DNA of 64,000 nucleotides from Streptomyces albiflavescens (GCF_014645835.1 NZ_BMMM01000004.1:250470-314469); one strand, 5' to 3'; numbered from the stretch's first letter, positions 53,102 through 62,242 are shown. The notes: generated by a model not told the origin, from the letters alone. Made by a program: numbers and translations.

Positions 53102-54289
53102 ATGGACGCCCGTTTCACCGCCGAGCAGGACGAGATCCGCCGCACTGTGCGGGAGCTGCTGGTCAAGCGCTGCGGCCCGGACGAGCTGCGGGCCGCAGCG
53201 CGGACCTCCGCCGGTTACGACCCGGCGCTGTGGGAGGCGCTCGCGCAGCAGCTCGGGCTGCCCGGGCTCGCCCTTCCCGAGGCGTACGGCGGTGTCGGCT
53301 GCTCGGTGACCGAACTCGCCCTCGCCTGCGAGGAGTCGGGGCGCGCCCTCGCCCCCTCGCCGCTACTCGCGACCGCCGTCCTCGCCGCCCCGCTGATCCT
53401 GGCTCTCGGCACCGGGGCCCAGCGTGCCGCACTGCTGCCCCGCCTCGCCTCCGGCGAGCTGACCGCCACCCTCGCCGTACCGGGCGCGGGGCTCGCGACC
53501 GCGCTCGGGCTGGTCGGCGACAACCGCGGGGACTGGGCGGGCGACGGGCGCGCCGGGGGCGTACAGGCCCGGAGGGGCGAGGGTGCCTGGCGCCTCTATG
53601 GGCAGGCGGCACAGGTGCTCGACGGACACAGCGCGGGGCTGCTGGTGGTGGCCGCGCACACAGGAGGCTTCGCTCGGTCGCGGACGTTGCTGTTCCTCGT
53701 ACGAGACGACGCCCAGGGGCTCGTACGAGTGCGGCAGACGTCCTTGGACGAGACGCGGCCGCAGGCCCGGATCGAACTTAGGGACGTGGACGCCGAGTTG
53801 CTCGGCGACGACGGCTGCGACGTGCCCGCCGTGCTCGCCGCCGTCGGGGACACCGCCGCCGCCGTGCTCGCCACGGAGGCCGTGGGCGCCGCCGACCGCG
53901 CGCTGGAGCGGACCGTCGAGTACGTGCGACAGCGCGAGCAGTTCGGGCGGGCGATCGGGTCCTTCCAGGCGGTGAAACACCGGCTCGCGGATGTGTACGT
54001 CGGGGTGCAGGCGGCGCGGTCGGCGGCGTACTACGCGGCGTGGGCGGCCGGCGCGGGCGGGGAACGGGTGGGTGCGCTGGCGCTCGCCCAGGCCCTGGAG
54101 GCGCTGCGCACCGCCGCCTCCGAGGGCATCCAGCTGCACGGCGGTATCGGCTTCACCTGGGAGCACGAGGCCCATCTCTACTTCAAGCGCGCCTCCGGCG
54201 ACGAACTGCTCTTCGGTCCGGTGCACCGGCTGCGGGGGTACGCCGCCGACGCCGCGCGCCTCTTCGACGGCGGGGAGGTGGCGGTCTGA
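53102..54289 (+). CDS. Acyl-CoA dehydrogenase
   Basis: 395 aa. N-terminal helical domain (FTAEQDEIRRTVRELLVKRC), beta domain 120-230, and C-terminal helices (VRQREQFGRAIGSFQAVKHR, then IQLHGGIGFTWEHEAHLYFK). Likely another side-chain/ring dehydrogenation step. Operator-controlled. The following gene starts inside its stop codon (TGATG). Confidence 0.88.
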   Translation: MDARFTAEQDEIRRTVRELLVKRCGPDELRAAARTSAGYDPALWEALAQQLGLPGLALPEAYGGVGCSVTELALACEESGRALAPSPLLATAVLAAPLILALGTGAQRAALLPRLASGELTATLAVPGAGLATALGLVGDNRGDWAGDGRAGGVQARRGEGAWRLYGQAAQVLDGHSAGLLVVAAHTGGFARSRTLLFLVRDDAQGLVRVRQTSLDETRPQARIELRDVDAELLGDDGCDVPAVLAAVGDTAAAVLATEAVGAADRALERTVEYVRQREQFGRAIGSFQAVKHRLADVYVGVQAARSAAYYAAWAAGAGGERVGALALAQALEALRTAASEGIQLHGGIGFTWEHEAHLYFKRASGDELLFGPVHRLRGYAADAARLFDGGEVAV

Positions 54290-54945
54290 TGGCCGGGGGC
54301 GAGGGGCCGGGCGGGGAGTCGGGCGGGGAGTCGGCTGTGGGGTCGAGCGAGGGGCCGGGTATGGGATCGGGTGGGGAGTCGGGTGGGGAGTCGGTTGTGG
54401 GATCGGGTGGGGGGCCGGCTGTGGGATCGGGCAAGGGTTCAGGTGCGGGGCCGAGGCGGATTCCCGGGGTTCGGCTGGTGCAGAAGGTGTCCTCGACGCG
54501 GGCCTTCGCCCGGGTCGCCCCGCACCTCGTCCCCGCCCTGGACCGCGCCGTGCACCGGCTGACCCGCGGCAAGGTGCTGCTCAGCGCGCAGATGCTGCCG
54601 GGCGTCATCCTCACCGCGCGCGGCGCGAAGAGCGGGCTGGAGCGGCGGACGCCGCTGGCCTGCATGCCCGAGGGTGCCTCACGGGATGGCGGCCCGGGAA
54701 GCTGGATCCTCATCGGCTCCAACTTCGGGCGTACGGACCATCCCGCCTGGACCGGCAATCTGCTCGCCCACCCTGACGCCGAGATCAGCTGGAAGGGCGA
54801 GGACATCGCCGTAACCGCTCATCTTCTCGAGGGCGAGGAGCGGGACGCGGCGTGGAAGGCCGTGCTGGCGTTCTGGCCGCCCTACGCCACGTATCAGGCG
54901 CGGGTCGACCGCGAGATCAGGCTGTTCCGCATCGTGCGGCGCTGA
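54289..54945 (+). CDS. Deazaflavin-dependent nitroreductase-family protein (Ddn/F420-like)
   Basis: 218 aa. The conserved domain starts at about 55 (RIPGVRLVQKVSSTRAFAR) and contains LTARGAKSGLERRTPLACMP and SNFGRTDHPAWTGNLLAHP, typical of the DUF385/Ddn split-barrel family that uses F420H2. The first about 50 residues are Gly/Ser/Glu/Val repeats and may be disordered. Overlaps the acyl-CoA dehydrogenase stop by one base, so probably co-translated. Could reduce an unsaturated intermediate. Confidence 0.82.
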   Translation: MAGGEGPGGESGGESAVGSSEGPGMGSGGESGGESVVGSGGGPAVGSGKGSGAGPRRIPGVRLVQKVSSTRAFARVAPHLVPALDRAVHRLTRGKVLLSAQMLPGVILTARGAKSGLERRTPLACMPEGASRDGGPGSWILIGSNFGRTDHPAWTGNLLAHPDAEISWKGEDIAVTAHLLEGEERDAAWKAVLAFWPPYATYQARVDREIRLFRIVRR

Positions 54946-55045
54946 AGGACGTAACTCCGCCCGGGCGCCTGTCCGTAGCCCCCTGGGCGTCCGTCACCCC
55001 CGTGACCCGTCTGACGCAGGGGCGGTGCCGTCCGTCGGTTCGGCC

Positions 55046-55894
55046 TCACAGCGTGGCCAGGCGCTCCACCAGCAGAAATCCGCCGATGCCGAGCATCGCG
55101 GCCCCGGAGGTGCGAGCCACCGCGCGGGCCGCGGCCGGCCTCGCTCCCAGGACGACGCGGGCCAGCACGCCGACACCGAGGTAGACGGCGGCACAGCAGG
55201 CCATGTGGACCAGACCGAGCACGGCGGTCTGCGCAGCCACCGGCGCCCCGGCCGCCGGCCTGAGGAACTGCGGCAGTACGGAGAGGTAGAGCAGCAGGCC
55301 CTTGGGGTTGAGGCCACTGATCGCGGCCCCGCGGAGGAACGCGCGGGCGGGGGAGGGCTCGGGAGGCTCGGCGCTCGCCACCCGAGCGACGGCGTCGGTT
55401 CCCACGGTCGCCGAAGCGACGGCGTCGGTTCCGACGGTCGCCGAAGCGACGGCGTCGGTTCCGACGGCCATCGGAGCGACCGCGTCGGCTCCGGCCCTCA
55501 CCCGAGTCACAGTCACAGCGTCGGCTCCTGCCGTCACCGGAGCGGCGATGTCGCCGCCTCCAGCGGCGCCAGGGGTCCCAGAAGTCCCAGGGGTCCCCGG
55601 CGTCGCCGGGCTCCGCAGGACCCCCCATCCAAGCCACACCAGATACCCCGCCCCCGCCACCGTGAGAGCGGTGAGCAGGCCCGGTGAGCCCGCGACCAGG
55701 ACCGCCAGCCCGGCCACCGCGAGCAGCGTGTGCACGGCGTACCCGGCGACGAGTCCCGAGACGGCGGGGAACACCGACCGGCCGCGCAGTCCCGCGGAGA
55801 TCGCGTACGCCCAGTCGGCGCCCGGTGCGCACACCAGCAGCAGATCCACGGCGAGAAACGCCGTGACCATTCCCCCATCCATTCCCCAGTCCAT
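55046..55894 (-). CDS. LysE/RhtB-family amino acid exporter
   Basis: 282 aa. Six-helix LysE fold: LAVDLLLVCAPGADWAYAIS near 12-31 with the LysE-type PGP-like motif A-P-G-A, AGYAVHTLLAVAGLAVLVAG, ISGLNPKGLLLYLSVLPQFL. Between helices 3 and 4 is an added region with a thrice-repeated ten-residue unit (V-G-T-D-A-V-A-S-A-T) encoded by a 30-bp tandem repeat. Start ATG at 55894 fits the family; expected regulator is the divergent Lrp-type gene. Confidence 0.82.
   Translation of the reverse strand: MDWGMDGGMVTAFLAVDLLLVCAPGADWAYAISAGLRGRSVFPAVSGLVAGYAVHTLLAVAGLAVLVAGSPGLLTALTVAGAGYLVWLGWGVLRSPATPGTPGTSGTPGAAGGGDIAAPVTAGADAVTVTRVRAGADAVAPMAVGTDAVASATVGTDAVASATVGTDAVARVASAEPPEPSPARAFLRGAAISGLNPKGLLLYLSVLPQFLRPAAGAPVAAQTAVLGLVHMACCAAVYLGVGVLARVVLGARPAAARAVARTSGAAMLGIGGFLLVERLATL
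55380..55467. repeat. 30-bp tandem repeat inside the LysE-type gene
   Basis: Near-identical units of about 30 bp (GCGACGGCGTCGGTTCCGAC plus GGTCGCCGAA), three copies with one or two changes. Coding the ten-residue repeat in the loop region. Confidence 0.85.
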
Positions 55895-55976
55895 GCTGGG
55901 AACATTAGGCGCGATTGCCCCAAAGGTGTTTTCGAAGTTTGCCCATGATCGGGGATTCGGAGGGAGAATCTTCCTC

Positions 55977-56429
55977 ATGGATGCCGTGGACCAGAAAATT
56001 CTTGCCGAGCTCCAACAGGACGGGCGGCTGACCGTGACCGAGCTGGCCGCGCGGGTGCGGCTCAGCGTCTCGCCGTGTCACCGGCGACTGCGGGAGCTGG
56101 AGCGGTCCGGCGCCATCCGGGGCTACCGCGCCGTCGTGGACCCGGCTGCGGTGGGCCTGACCTTCGAGGCGCTGGTCTTCGTCTCGATGCGCCAGGAGGA
56201 CCGGGACACCGTCGCCGACTTCGAGCGCGCGCTGGCCGACATCCCCCACGTCCTGGACGCGCAACGGCTCTTCGGGGAACCGGACTATCTGCTGCGGGTC
56301 GCCACCGCCGACCTCGCCGCCTTCCAGCGGCTCTACGACGACCGGCTGGCGACGCTGCCGGGTGTGCAGCGGCTGACGTCGACGCTGGTGATGAAGCACG
56401 TGGTGACGGACCGCCCGCTGCCCGCATAG
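55977..56429 (+). CDS. Lrp/AsnC-family transcriptional regulator
   Basis: 150 aa. N-terminal HTH (MDAVDQKILAELQQDGRLTV, then TELAARVRLSVSPCHRRLRE) and C-terminal RAM/ligand domain (LVFVSMRQEDRDTVADFERA, GEPDYLLRVATADL). Divergently oriented to the LysE exporter, 82 bp apart, which is the standard arrangement for regulator-controlled amino acid export. Confidence 0.9.
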   Translation: MDAVDQKILAELQQDGRLTVTELAARVRLSVSPCHRRLRELERSGAIRGYRAVVDPAAVGLTFEALVFVSMRQEDRDTVADFERALADIPHVLDAQRLFGEPDYLLRVATADLAAFQRLYDDRLATLPGVQRLTSTLVMKHVVTDRPLPA

Positions 56430-56522
56430 GGCCTCGACGGACTCCACAGCGCAGCGGGCGGCAGTCCACACCGGTGGACTGCCGCCCGCATGACAGGAAT
56501 TGGGGCAAAAGAAAGGGGCGTA

Positions 56523-57170
56523 CTACTTCGTCGGCTTCTTCCCGGTCACGCCGAGGTGCACCAACAGCGCCAGATTCGGCTTGAGTTCAGCCTGCTTGAC
56601 GCCCCACGTCTGGAAACCCTTCTGGTGCGAGGCCACCGCCGCGAGCATGGCGACAAGGGAACCGGCCATCGCCGCCGGGTTCACGTCCTTGTCGACCTTG
56701 CCCTTGGCCTGGAGGTCGGCGACCGTGTCCGTAAGGGAGTTGTTCACGGAGTTCAGGATCTTCATGCGGATCTTGTAAAACCGTTTGTCGCCCTCGGCGG
56801 CGCCCAGATCGACGACCCTGAGGATCGCGTCGTTCTTGCGCCAGAACTCCAAGAAGCCGTCGACGAGTTCCTGGGCGGTCTGCCATCCGGCCTTGCCGAC
56901 CCAGGAGCGCCCTTCGAGCAACTGGGTCAACCCCGCGCCCTCCGTGGCCATTTGCTCGGCGATCTCGAGGACGGCGCCTTCGACGTCCGGGAAGTACTGG
57001 TAGAAGGTCGCGGGTGAAGTGCCCGCCTTCCGGGCGACATCAATGACTTTGACGTCCCGGTAGGGCGAGGAGCTGAGCATCTCGCTGAGGCAGTCGAGCA
57101 GCTTCTGCCGGGTCGCCTGCCCTCGCCGTCCGGCCACGCGGCCGTCGACGGTACGCACTTGTCCTGTCAT
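56523..57170 (-). CDS. TetR-family regulator, probable repressor of the catabolic island
   Basis: 215 aa. HTH at about 18-65 (RQKLLDCLSEMLSSSPYRDV, KVIDVARKAGTSPATFYQYF) followed by an all-helical ligand-binding part resembling FadR/KstR-like regulators of CoA thioester pathways (WQTAQELVDGFLEFWRKNDA). Its ATG coincides with a half-palindrome of the island operator, CTGTCATGCCGTCAG (57164-57178). No other TetR protein is in the window. Binding to the island operators is an inference from location, site and family. SCO4421, from memory, is a TetR gene in the same position. Confidence 0.85.
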   Translation of the reverse strand: MTGQVRTVDGRVAGRRGQATRQKLLDCLSEMLSSSPYRDVKVIDVARKAGTSPATFYQYFPDVEGAVLEIAEQMATEGAGLTQLLEGRSWVGKAGWQTAQELVDGFLEFWRKNDAILRVVDLGAAEGDKRFYKIRMKILNSVNNSLTDTVADLQAKGKVDKDVNPAAMAGSLVAMLAAVASHQKGFQTWGVKQAELKPNLALLVHLGVTGKKPTK

Positions 57171-57178
57171 GCCGTCAG
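57164..57178. promoter_or_regulatory. Partial island operator over the TetR start codon
   Basis: CTGTCATGCCGTCAG: right half CCGTCAG is consensus, left half is degenerate. It overlaps codon 1 of the TetR gene, suggesting autorepression. Confidence 0.45.
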
Positions 57179-57435
57179 CTTACCGAGGGGTGATCGGAGC
57201 GCGATTCGGCCGACTGCAAATGGGGTGCGGGGGTGACTGCGGGGTCGATATGAGGGGAGCGTCGGTGGCCTGCGGGGTCGATATCAGGGGAGCGGTGGCG
57301 GGCTGGGGGCCGATGTCAGTGGAGTGGCGGTGGGGTGCGGGATGGAGGAGGGTGGGGTGCCGGGGAACGCGGCCGGAGTGCGGGTGGAGTGTGAGCCACC
57401 GCGCGCGGTGCATAAAAGGCCGTTAGCTTGACCGC

Positions 57436-58161
57436 ATGGCCGAATCAGATGTTCCCTCTGATTTCCCAGAAGGCGTGCCCTGCTGGGTCGACGCGCAGCT
57501 CCCGGACGTGGAGGCGGGCAAGCGCTTCTACGGCGAGCTCTTCGGCTGGACCTTCGCGGAGGGGTACGGCCCCGACGGCCTGGCGCATCTCGACGGTGAG
57601 CCCGTCGCCGGTCTCACGGCCAAGCGGGACGGCCGGATGCCCACCGTATGGACGGTGTACTTCGCGACGCCCGACGCCACCGCACTCTCCCGGCGCATCA
57701 CCGACGGGGGCGGGCAGCTCATCACGGCACCGACGCCGGTCGACTCCCTGGGCGTCATGGCCCTCCTGACCGACCCGGAGGGCGCCGTCTTCGGCCTCTG
57801 GCAGGCCGGCACCCATGCCGGCTTCGGCAGGCGGCACGAGCGGGGCTCCTTCTGCTGGGCCGAGCTGTACGCGCGGGACACCACGGCCGTCGACCGGTTC
57901 TACGGCGCCCTCTTCCACGACGCCCTCTTCGGCCCCGACGCGTCCCCCGACTTCGGCCGCGCGCCCGTCTCCGACGTCTTCCCGGCCCAGATGCCGCCGA
58001 ACTTCCTCGTCCACTTCGGCGTCGAGGACTGTGACGAGGCACTCGGGACGGTGAACCGGCTCGGCGGACGGGTCCAGGCGACACCCTTCGACACGTCGTA
58101 CGGACGGGTTGCCGTGGTCACGGACAATCAGGGGGCGTCGTTCGCCGTACTTCAGCGGTGA
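57436..58161 (+). CDS. kbpA: VOC-fold protein, probable KbpA
   Basis: 241 aa with two vicinal-oxygen-chelate (glyoxalase-like) domains, about 14-120 (CWVDAQLPDVEAGKRFYGEL) and 135-238 (CWAELYARDTTAVDRFYGAL, then FLVHFGVEDCDEALGTVNRL). It lies directly upstream of afsK, as the AfsK-binding inhibitor protein KbpA does in S. coelicolor; length near 250 agrees. Identification depends on that order and on memory of KbpA, and the ligand is unknown. ATG near a short G-rich repeat zone at 57225-57400. Confidence 0.65.
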   Translation: MAESDVPSDFPEGVPCWVDAQLPDVEAGKRFYGELFGWTFAEGYGPDGLAHLDGEPVAGLTAKRDGRMPTVWTVYFATPDATALSRRITDGGGQLITAPTPVDSLGVMALLTDPEGAVFGLWQAGTHAGFGRRHERGSFCWAELYARDTTAVDRFYGALFHDALFGPDASPDFGRAPVSDVFPAQMPPNFLVHFGVEDCDEALGTVNRLGGRVQATPFDTSYGRVAVVTDNQGASFAVLQR

Positions 58162-58331
58162 CGCCGGGGCTTTTTGTCCTGAGACACCCCGATATGACCC
58201 CTGGTTCGCAACCTGTGGCCGAGCCAGGAAGAATCGGGGTGCGTGCCGCCATGGCGGTGCGGTGGTGAGACGCTGCACGGGGCCGCGTTCATACGTGGAT
58301 GACGTGGCCCGTACGGGGAGGTGGCAGGCAA

Positions 58332-60656
58332 GTGGTGGATCAGCTGACGCAGCACGATCCGCGGCGGATCGGGCCGTTCGAGGTGCTGGGACGGCTGGGT
58401 GCCGGCGGCATGGGGCTGGTCTATCTCGCGCGCTCGGCTTCCGGCCGACGCGTGGCGATCAAGACGGTCAGGACGGAACTCGCCGAGGACCAGCTGTTCC
58501 GGGTCCGCTTCACGCGGGAGGTCGAGGCCGCGCGGGCGGTCTCCGGCTTCTACACGGCGGCCGTGGTCGACGCCGACCCACGCGCGGCCGTGCCGTGGCT
58601 GGCCACCGCGTATGTGCCCGCGCCCTCGCTCGAGGAAATAGTGAACGAGTGCGGGCCGCTCCCGGCCCAGGCGGTGCGCTGGTTGGCGGCGGGCGTCGCG
58701 GAGGCGCTCCAGTCCATCCACGGCGCGGGACTCGTGCACCGCGATCTGAAGCCCTCGAACGTCCTGGTGGTGGAGGACGGGCCGCGTGTCATCGACTTCG
58801 GCATCGCGTCCGGCGTCTCGAACACCCGCCTGACGATGACGAACGTCGCCGTCGGTACGCCCGCGTACATGTCGCCCGAGCAGGCGAAGGACTCGCGCAG
58901 CGTGACCGGCGCGAGCGACGTCTTCTCGCTCGGCTCGATGCTGGTCTTCGCCGCCACCGGGCACGCGCCGTTCCATGGCGCCAACCCCGTCGAGACGGTC
59001 TTCATGCTGCTGCGGGAGGGCCCGGACCTGGAGGGGCTCCCGGAGGAACTCCGTCCGCTCATCGAGTCCTGCATGCAGATGGAGGCGACGGGACGCCCCA
59101 ACCCGGCCGACCTCCAGGCGCAGCTGGCTCCTCATCTCTTCGGCTCCGGCTCCGACGACAGCGGTACGGCGTCGGCGTGGCTGCCCGAGCGGGCGGTGGG
59201 CCTGATCGAGGCGCGCCGCGGGGGCCGTCCCGCGGTGAAGCCGTCGACGGGCGGCGGGGGGCGCAGTGGTGGACGCCCGGTCGTGTCGCAGCCTCCCTCG
59301 CACGCCCCCGTGCCCGTCGGGGCGCCCGACAGCGGTCCGGTACGGCTCGCCGGCGCCCAGGTGCCCATCGGCCCCGGGCCGCGCGTCGCCGACGCCCGTG
59401 CCGCCGCCGTCAAGGCGCCTCCTCCCGAGGCGGGCCTCGCCGCGTCCTGGTCCCGGCCGCGCGCCGGCGTGAACGGCGCCGATCCCGCGCCCACCGTGGC
59501 ACCGCCCCCGCCCGCCGAGTCGGCCTCCGGCTGGCGCCCGTGGCGTTTCCGTATGTCGAACGACGTATGGGGTACGCCGTCGGTGGCGGACGACCTGGTC
59601 TACGTCACCTCCTTCGAGGTCCACGCACTGGACGTCGCGACCGGCCGGCGCCGCTTCAAGACGCGTGACGTGGCGTGGTCGATGGCGGTGGCGGACGGCC
59701 GGATCCACGCCTCCGACGGGCCGACGCTCTTCGCCCTGGACGCCCGGGAGGGCGGTGATCTGTGGCGACTGTCCACCGACGCCTGGGTGTACTCGCTCAG
59801 GGCCGACCGGGGGACGGTCGTCACCGGCACGCGCGGGGGCGGCGTACAGGCCTGGGAGGCCTCCAACGGACAGAAACTGTGGGAGCTCACCGGCGCCCAG
59901 ACGGACTTCGAGTCCCCGGAGGCCGGGCCCGCCCTTCACGACGGCACGGTGTACGTCTGGAAGGACGCCCGGCTGCGTGCCCTGGAGGCCCGTACCGGTG
60001 AGGAGCGCTGGTCGTACCCGATCGGCGACGCGGCGTCGTGCGGCGGAGTCCCGATCCGCCTGACCCAGGCGCCCGACGGCTATGTGTACGTCTCCGCCGG
60101 CACCCGTGTGCTCGCCGTCGACGTGGCGAGCGGTCATGTCCGCTGGCACTTCGAGGCGCCCGCGGTCTTCCTCTGTCCGCCGACCTTCGTGCCGGGCCCG
60201 GCGGTCACGGGCGGCGGCGTCTACCTGGCCGACTACCTAGGCACGGTGTACGCCCTCGACGCCACCGACGGGCGTGACCGCTGGCGCATCGCCACCGAGT
60301 CGCGTGCCTCGATCGAGCCGGTCCTCGTCGCCGCGGGCCACGTCCACGTGGGCAGCGGCAAGGGCCTCTACACGCTCGACGCCGTCACCGGCACGCCGAA
60401 GTGGCGCTTCCAGGCGGGGGGCGACCTGGTGGGCGCGCCCGCCGTGGCCGAGGGCCGCATCCACTTCGGTTCCACGGACCACCTTCTCTACACCCTGAAG
60501 GCGGACGACGGCCGGCTCCGCTGGAAGCTCGCGACGGGCGGGGAGATCACCGGGGCTCCCGTCGTCAAGGACGGGGTGGTGTACGCCTGCAGCAAGGACC
60601 GCTGCGTGTACGCGCTGGACGCGGAGAAGGGGACGGGGACGGCTCGGACGACGTGA
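58332..60656 (+). CDS. afsK: Serine/threonine protein kinase AfsK
   Basis: 774 aa. Kinase domain 14-280: G-loop GRLGAGGMG (20-28), Lys44 in VAIKTV, HRDLKPSN (136-143), DFG (155-157), SPEQA (181-185). The autophosphorylation position Thr168 described for S. coelicolor AfsK is conserved (TRLTMTNV). A Pro/Gly-rich linker (280-400) leads to a PQQ-type beta-propeller (about 415-770; VYVTSFEVHALDVATGRRRF, VYALDATDGRDRWRI). Controls secondary metabolism through AfsR; also affects polar growth. Start GTG GTG (M-V-D-Q-L) matches the known protein. S-adenosylmethionine is reported to stimulate it. The neighbouring afsS and afsR are not within the window. Confidence 0.92.
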   Translation: MVDQLTQHDPRRIGPFEVLGRLGAGGMGLVYLARSASGRRVAIKTVRTELAEDQLFRVRFTREVEAARAVSGFYTAAVVDADPRAAVPWLATAYVPAPSLEEIVNECGPLPAQAVRWLAAGVAEALQSIHGAGLVHRDLKPSNVLVVEDGPRVIDFGIASGVSNTRLTMTNVAVGTPAYMSPEQAKDSRSVTGASDVFSLGSMLVFAATGHAPFHGANPVETVFMLLREGPDLEGLPEELRPLIESCMQMEATGRPNPADLQAQLAPHLFGSGSDDSGTASAWLPERAVGLIEARRGGRPAVKPSTGGGGRSGGRPVVSQPPSHAPVPVGAPDSGPVRLAGAQVPIGPGPRVADARAAAVKAPPPEAGLAASWSRPRAGVNGADPAPTVAPPPPAESASGWRPWRFRMSNDVWGTPSVADDLVYVTSFEVHALDVATGRRRFKTRDVAWSMAVADGRIHASDGPTLFALDAREGGDLWRLSTDAWVYSLRADRGTVVTGTRGGGVQAWEASNGQKLWELTGAQTDFESPEAGPALHDGTVYVWKDARLRALEARTGEERWSYPIGDAASCGGVPIRLTQAPDGYVYVSAGTRVLAVDVASGHVRWHFEAPAVFLCPPTFVPGPAVTGGGVYLADYLGTVYALDATDGRDRWRIATESRASIEPVLVAAGHVHVGSGKGLYTLDAVTGTPKWRFQAGGDLVGAPAVAEGRIHFGSTDHLLYTLKADDGRLRWKLATGGEITGAPVVKDGVVYACSKDRCVYALDAEKGTGTARTT

Positions 60657-60708
60657 CGGGGGCTGGGGGGAGTTTCGCCGCCCCGCACATTCCCGTACCT
60701 GGGGGCGA

Positions 60709-60780
60709 CGCCCCTTCAGGGGCGGGGGGAACTGCGCGACAGTCCCCCACCGTTCCGCAGTCGAAAGGCCGGGTACGGGA
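60709..60780. terminator. Terminator-like hairpin and Streptomyces repeat copy
   Basis: CGCCCC (60709-60714), loop TTCA, GGGGCG (60719-60724) is a 6-bp stem downstream of afsK. It merges into a copy of the TTCAGGGGCG-GGGGAACTGCGCGAC element also seen at 10366. The 312-bp space 60657-60968 between convergent afsK and hydratase holds nothing else recognisable. Confidence 0.5.
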
Positions 60781-60968
60781 CGGGCAGGGGCAAAGGGGGC
60801 GAAAACTCGCCCGTGACGGCCGTCGTCAAGGCCACGGAAGGGGCTCCGTACGGCGGCCGTCGCTTCAGGAGAGCGGGCGCGGCCCCCGCTCTCGATGCAG
60901 ACGCTACGCCCAGTGCGACGACCCCGCCACGCGGCGTCGCCCGCAGTCCCCGGCACCGCCGAGCAGAC

Positions 60969-61754
60969 CTAGCGGAGCCGAAACCCGGGCCGCCGGGCCA
61001 TGAAGAGCCCCGCCTGGCGCTCCCCGGAAAGGTTGCCCATCGAGACGAGCTGCGCCGCGTGCGCGAGCGCCTGCGCCCGGGCCGCCTCCTTGGCGAGCCA
61101 CAACGCCCGCACGGTCCCCTGCACGGCCTCGACCGGATACGAGGCGATGGCGGCCGCACAGTCGACGGCCGCCGCCAACACCCCACCAGGGGCCGTCACT
61201 TCGGACACCAACCCCACCTCGTACGCCCGCCGCGCGGAGATCCGCTCGGCGGTCCCCGTCAACGCCATCCGCGCCACCTCCCCGAACGGCATCCGCTGCG
61301 CCATGTAGATGGACTCGTACGCGCTGACCATCCCGTACGTCGTGTGCGGATCGAAGAACGTCGCCTCCTCGTCCGCCACGATGAACTCGGCCTCCCCGAG
61401 CAGATAGAAGGCACCCCCGCACGCCATCCCGTTCACGGCCGCGATCACCGGCTTCCACAGGTCGTTCGCCTTCGGCCCGATCGCGACGAGCGGATCGTCC
61501 ACCATGTACGGGGAGTTGGGCTGCGGCACGGCCACGTCCCGGTCGATCCCCGTGCAGAAGGCCCGCGCCCCTGCTCCCGTGACGACGACGGCCCGTACGG
61601 AGTCGTCGAACCGGAACTCCCGCCATGCGGCCGCGAGTTCGGCGGCCGTATCGAGGTCGATGGCGTTGAGTTTCTCGGGCCGGTCGAGGGTGAGGACGGC
61701 GACCCCGGTGTCCTTGTCGACGCTGACCCTCAGATGACCGCCACCGCCGCTCAC
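60969..61754 (-). CDS. Enoyl-CoA hydratase/isomerase-family protein
   Basis: 261 aa. Crotonase fold: LDRPEKLNAIDLDTAAELAA, oxyanion ARAFCTGIDRD and NGMACGGAFYLLGEAEFIVA. Probably hydrates an unsaturated side-chain thioester. GTG start overlaps the DUF35 stop codon (GTGA). Third gene of the Ltp-DUF35-hydratase operon. Confidence 0.87.
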   Translation of the reverse strand: MSGGGGHLRVSVDKDTGVAVLTLDRPEKLNAIDLDTAAELAAAWREFRFDDSVRAVVVTGAGARAFCTGIDRDVAVPQPNSPYMVDDPLVAIGPKANDLWKPVIAAVNGMACGGAFYLLGEAEFIVADEEATFFDPHTTYGMVSAYESIYMAQRMPFGEVARMALTGTAERISARRAYEVGLVSEVTAPGGVLAAAVDCAAAIASYPVEAVQGTVRALWLAKEAARAQALAHAAQLVSMGNLSGERQAGLFMARRPGFRLR

Positions 61755-62200
61755 GCTCGCTCCAGGACCCAGCGCGGCACGGACATGCCGTTCACCTCCG
61801 TGAAGGCCACCTGTACGCGCGCCCCGATCCGTAGCCGCTCCGGGAGAACGGAGTTGAGCGGCGCCTCGGGCCCGCTCACCAGATTCCCCACGAGCCGTAT
61901 CCGCGGGGCCTCCGCCAGCTCCACCACGATCGCGTTGTACGGGGCCTGCTCCGCGTAGGCGGGCAGAAGCGGCGGATGGGGGATGACGTACGACCACACA
62001 CGTCCCCTCCCGCTCATCTTCCGCCACTCGCTCTCGAAGGAGTGGCAGTGCGGGCAGCAGGGCCGGGGCGGAAAGCGGAGTTCACCGCAGTCGGAGCACG
62101 CCTGGATCCGGAGTTCGCCCTGGGCGGCGTACTGCCAGAAGGGCGCGCCGTCGTCGTCGAGGACGGGGGAGAGCAGGGCCTCGTTCGTGTAGGTCTTCAT
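61751..62200 (-). CDS. DUF35 OB-fold / Zn-ribbon protein
   Basis: 149 aa. Zinc ribbon ACSDCGELRFPPRPCCPHCHS (about 34-54; Cys ligands), then OB fold (GRVWSYVIPHPPLLPAYAEQ and APYNAIVVELAEAPRIRLVG). As in ChsH2-Ltp2 pairs, it should bind the CoA thioester and present it to the adjacent Ltp enzyme encoded 42 bp upstream. Compact operon. Confidence 0.88.
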   Translation of the reverse strand: MKTYTNEALLSPVLDDDGAPFWQYAAQGELRIQACSDCGELRFPPRPCCPHCHSFESEWRKMSGRGRVWSYVIPHPPLLPAYAEQAPYNAIVVELAEAPRIRLVGNLVSGPEAPLNSVLPERLRIGARVQVAFTEVNGMSVPRWVLERA

Positions 62201-62242
62201 GCGAGCTCCTTCAGCTCCTCAGGTCTTCAGCTCCTCAGGCCC

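Noticed and set aside
58152..60149. 665-codon frame opposite afsK
   Set aside because: Shadow frame; afsK itself is secure.
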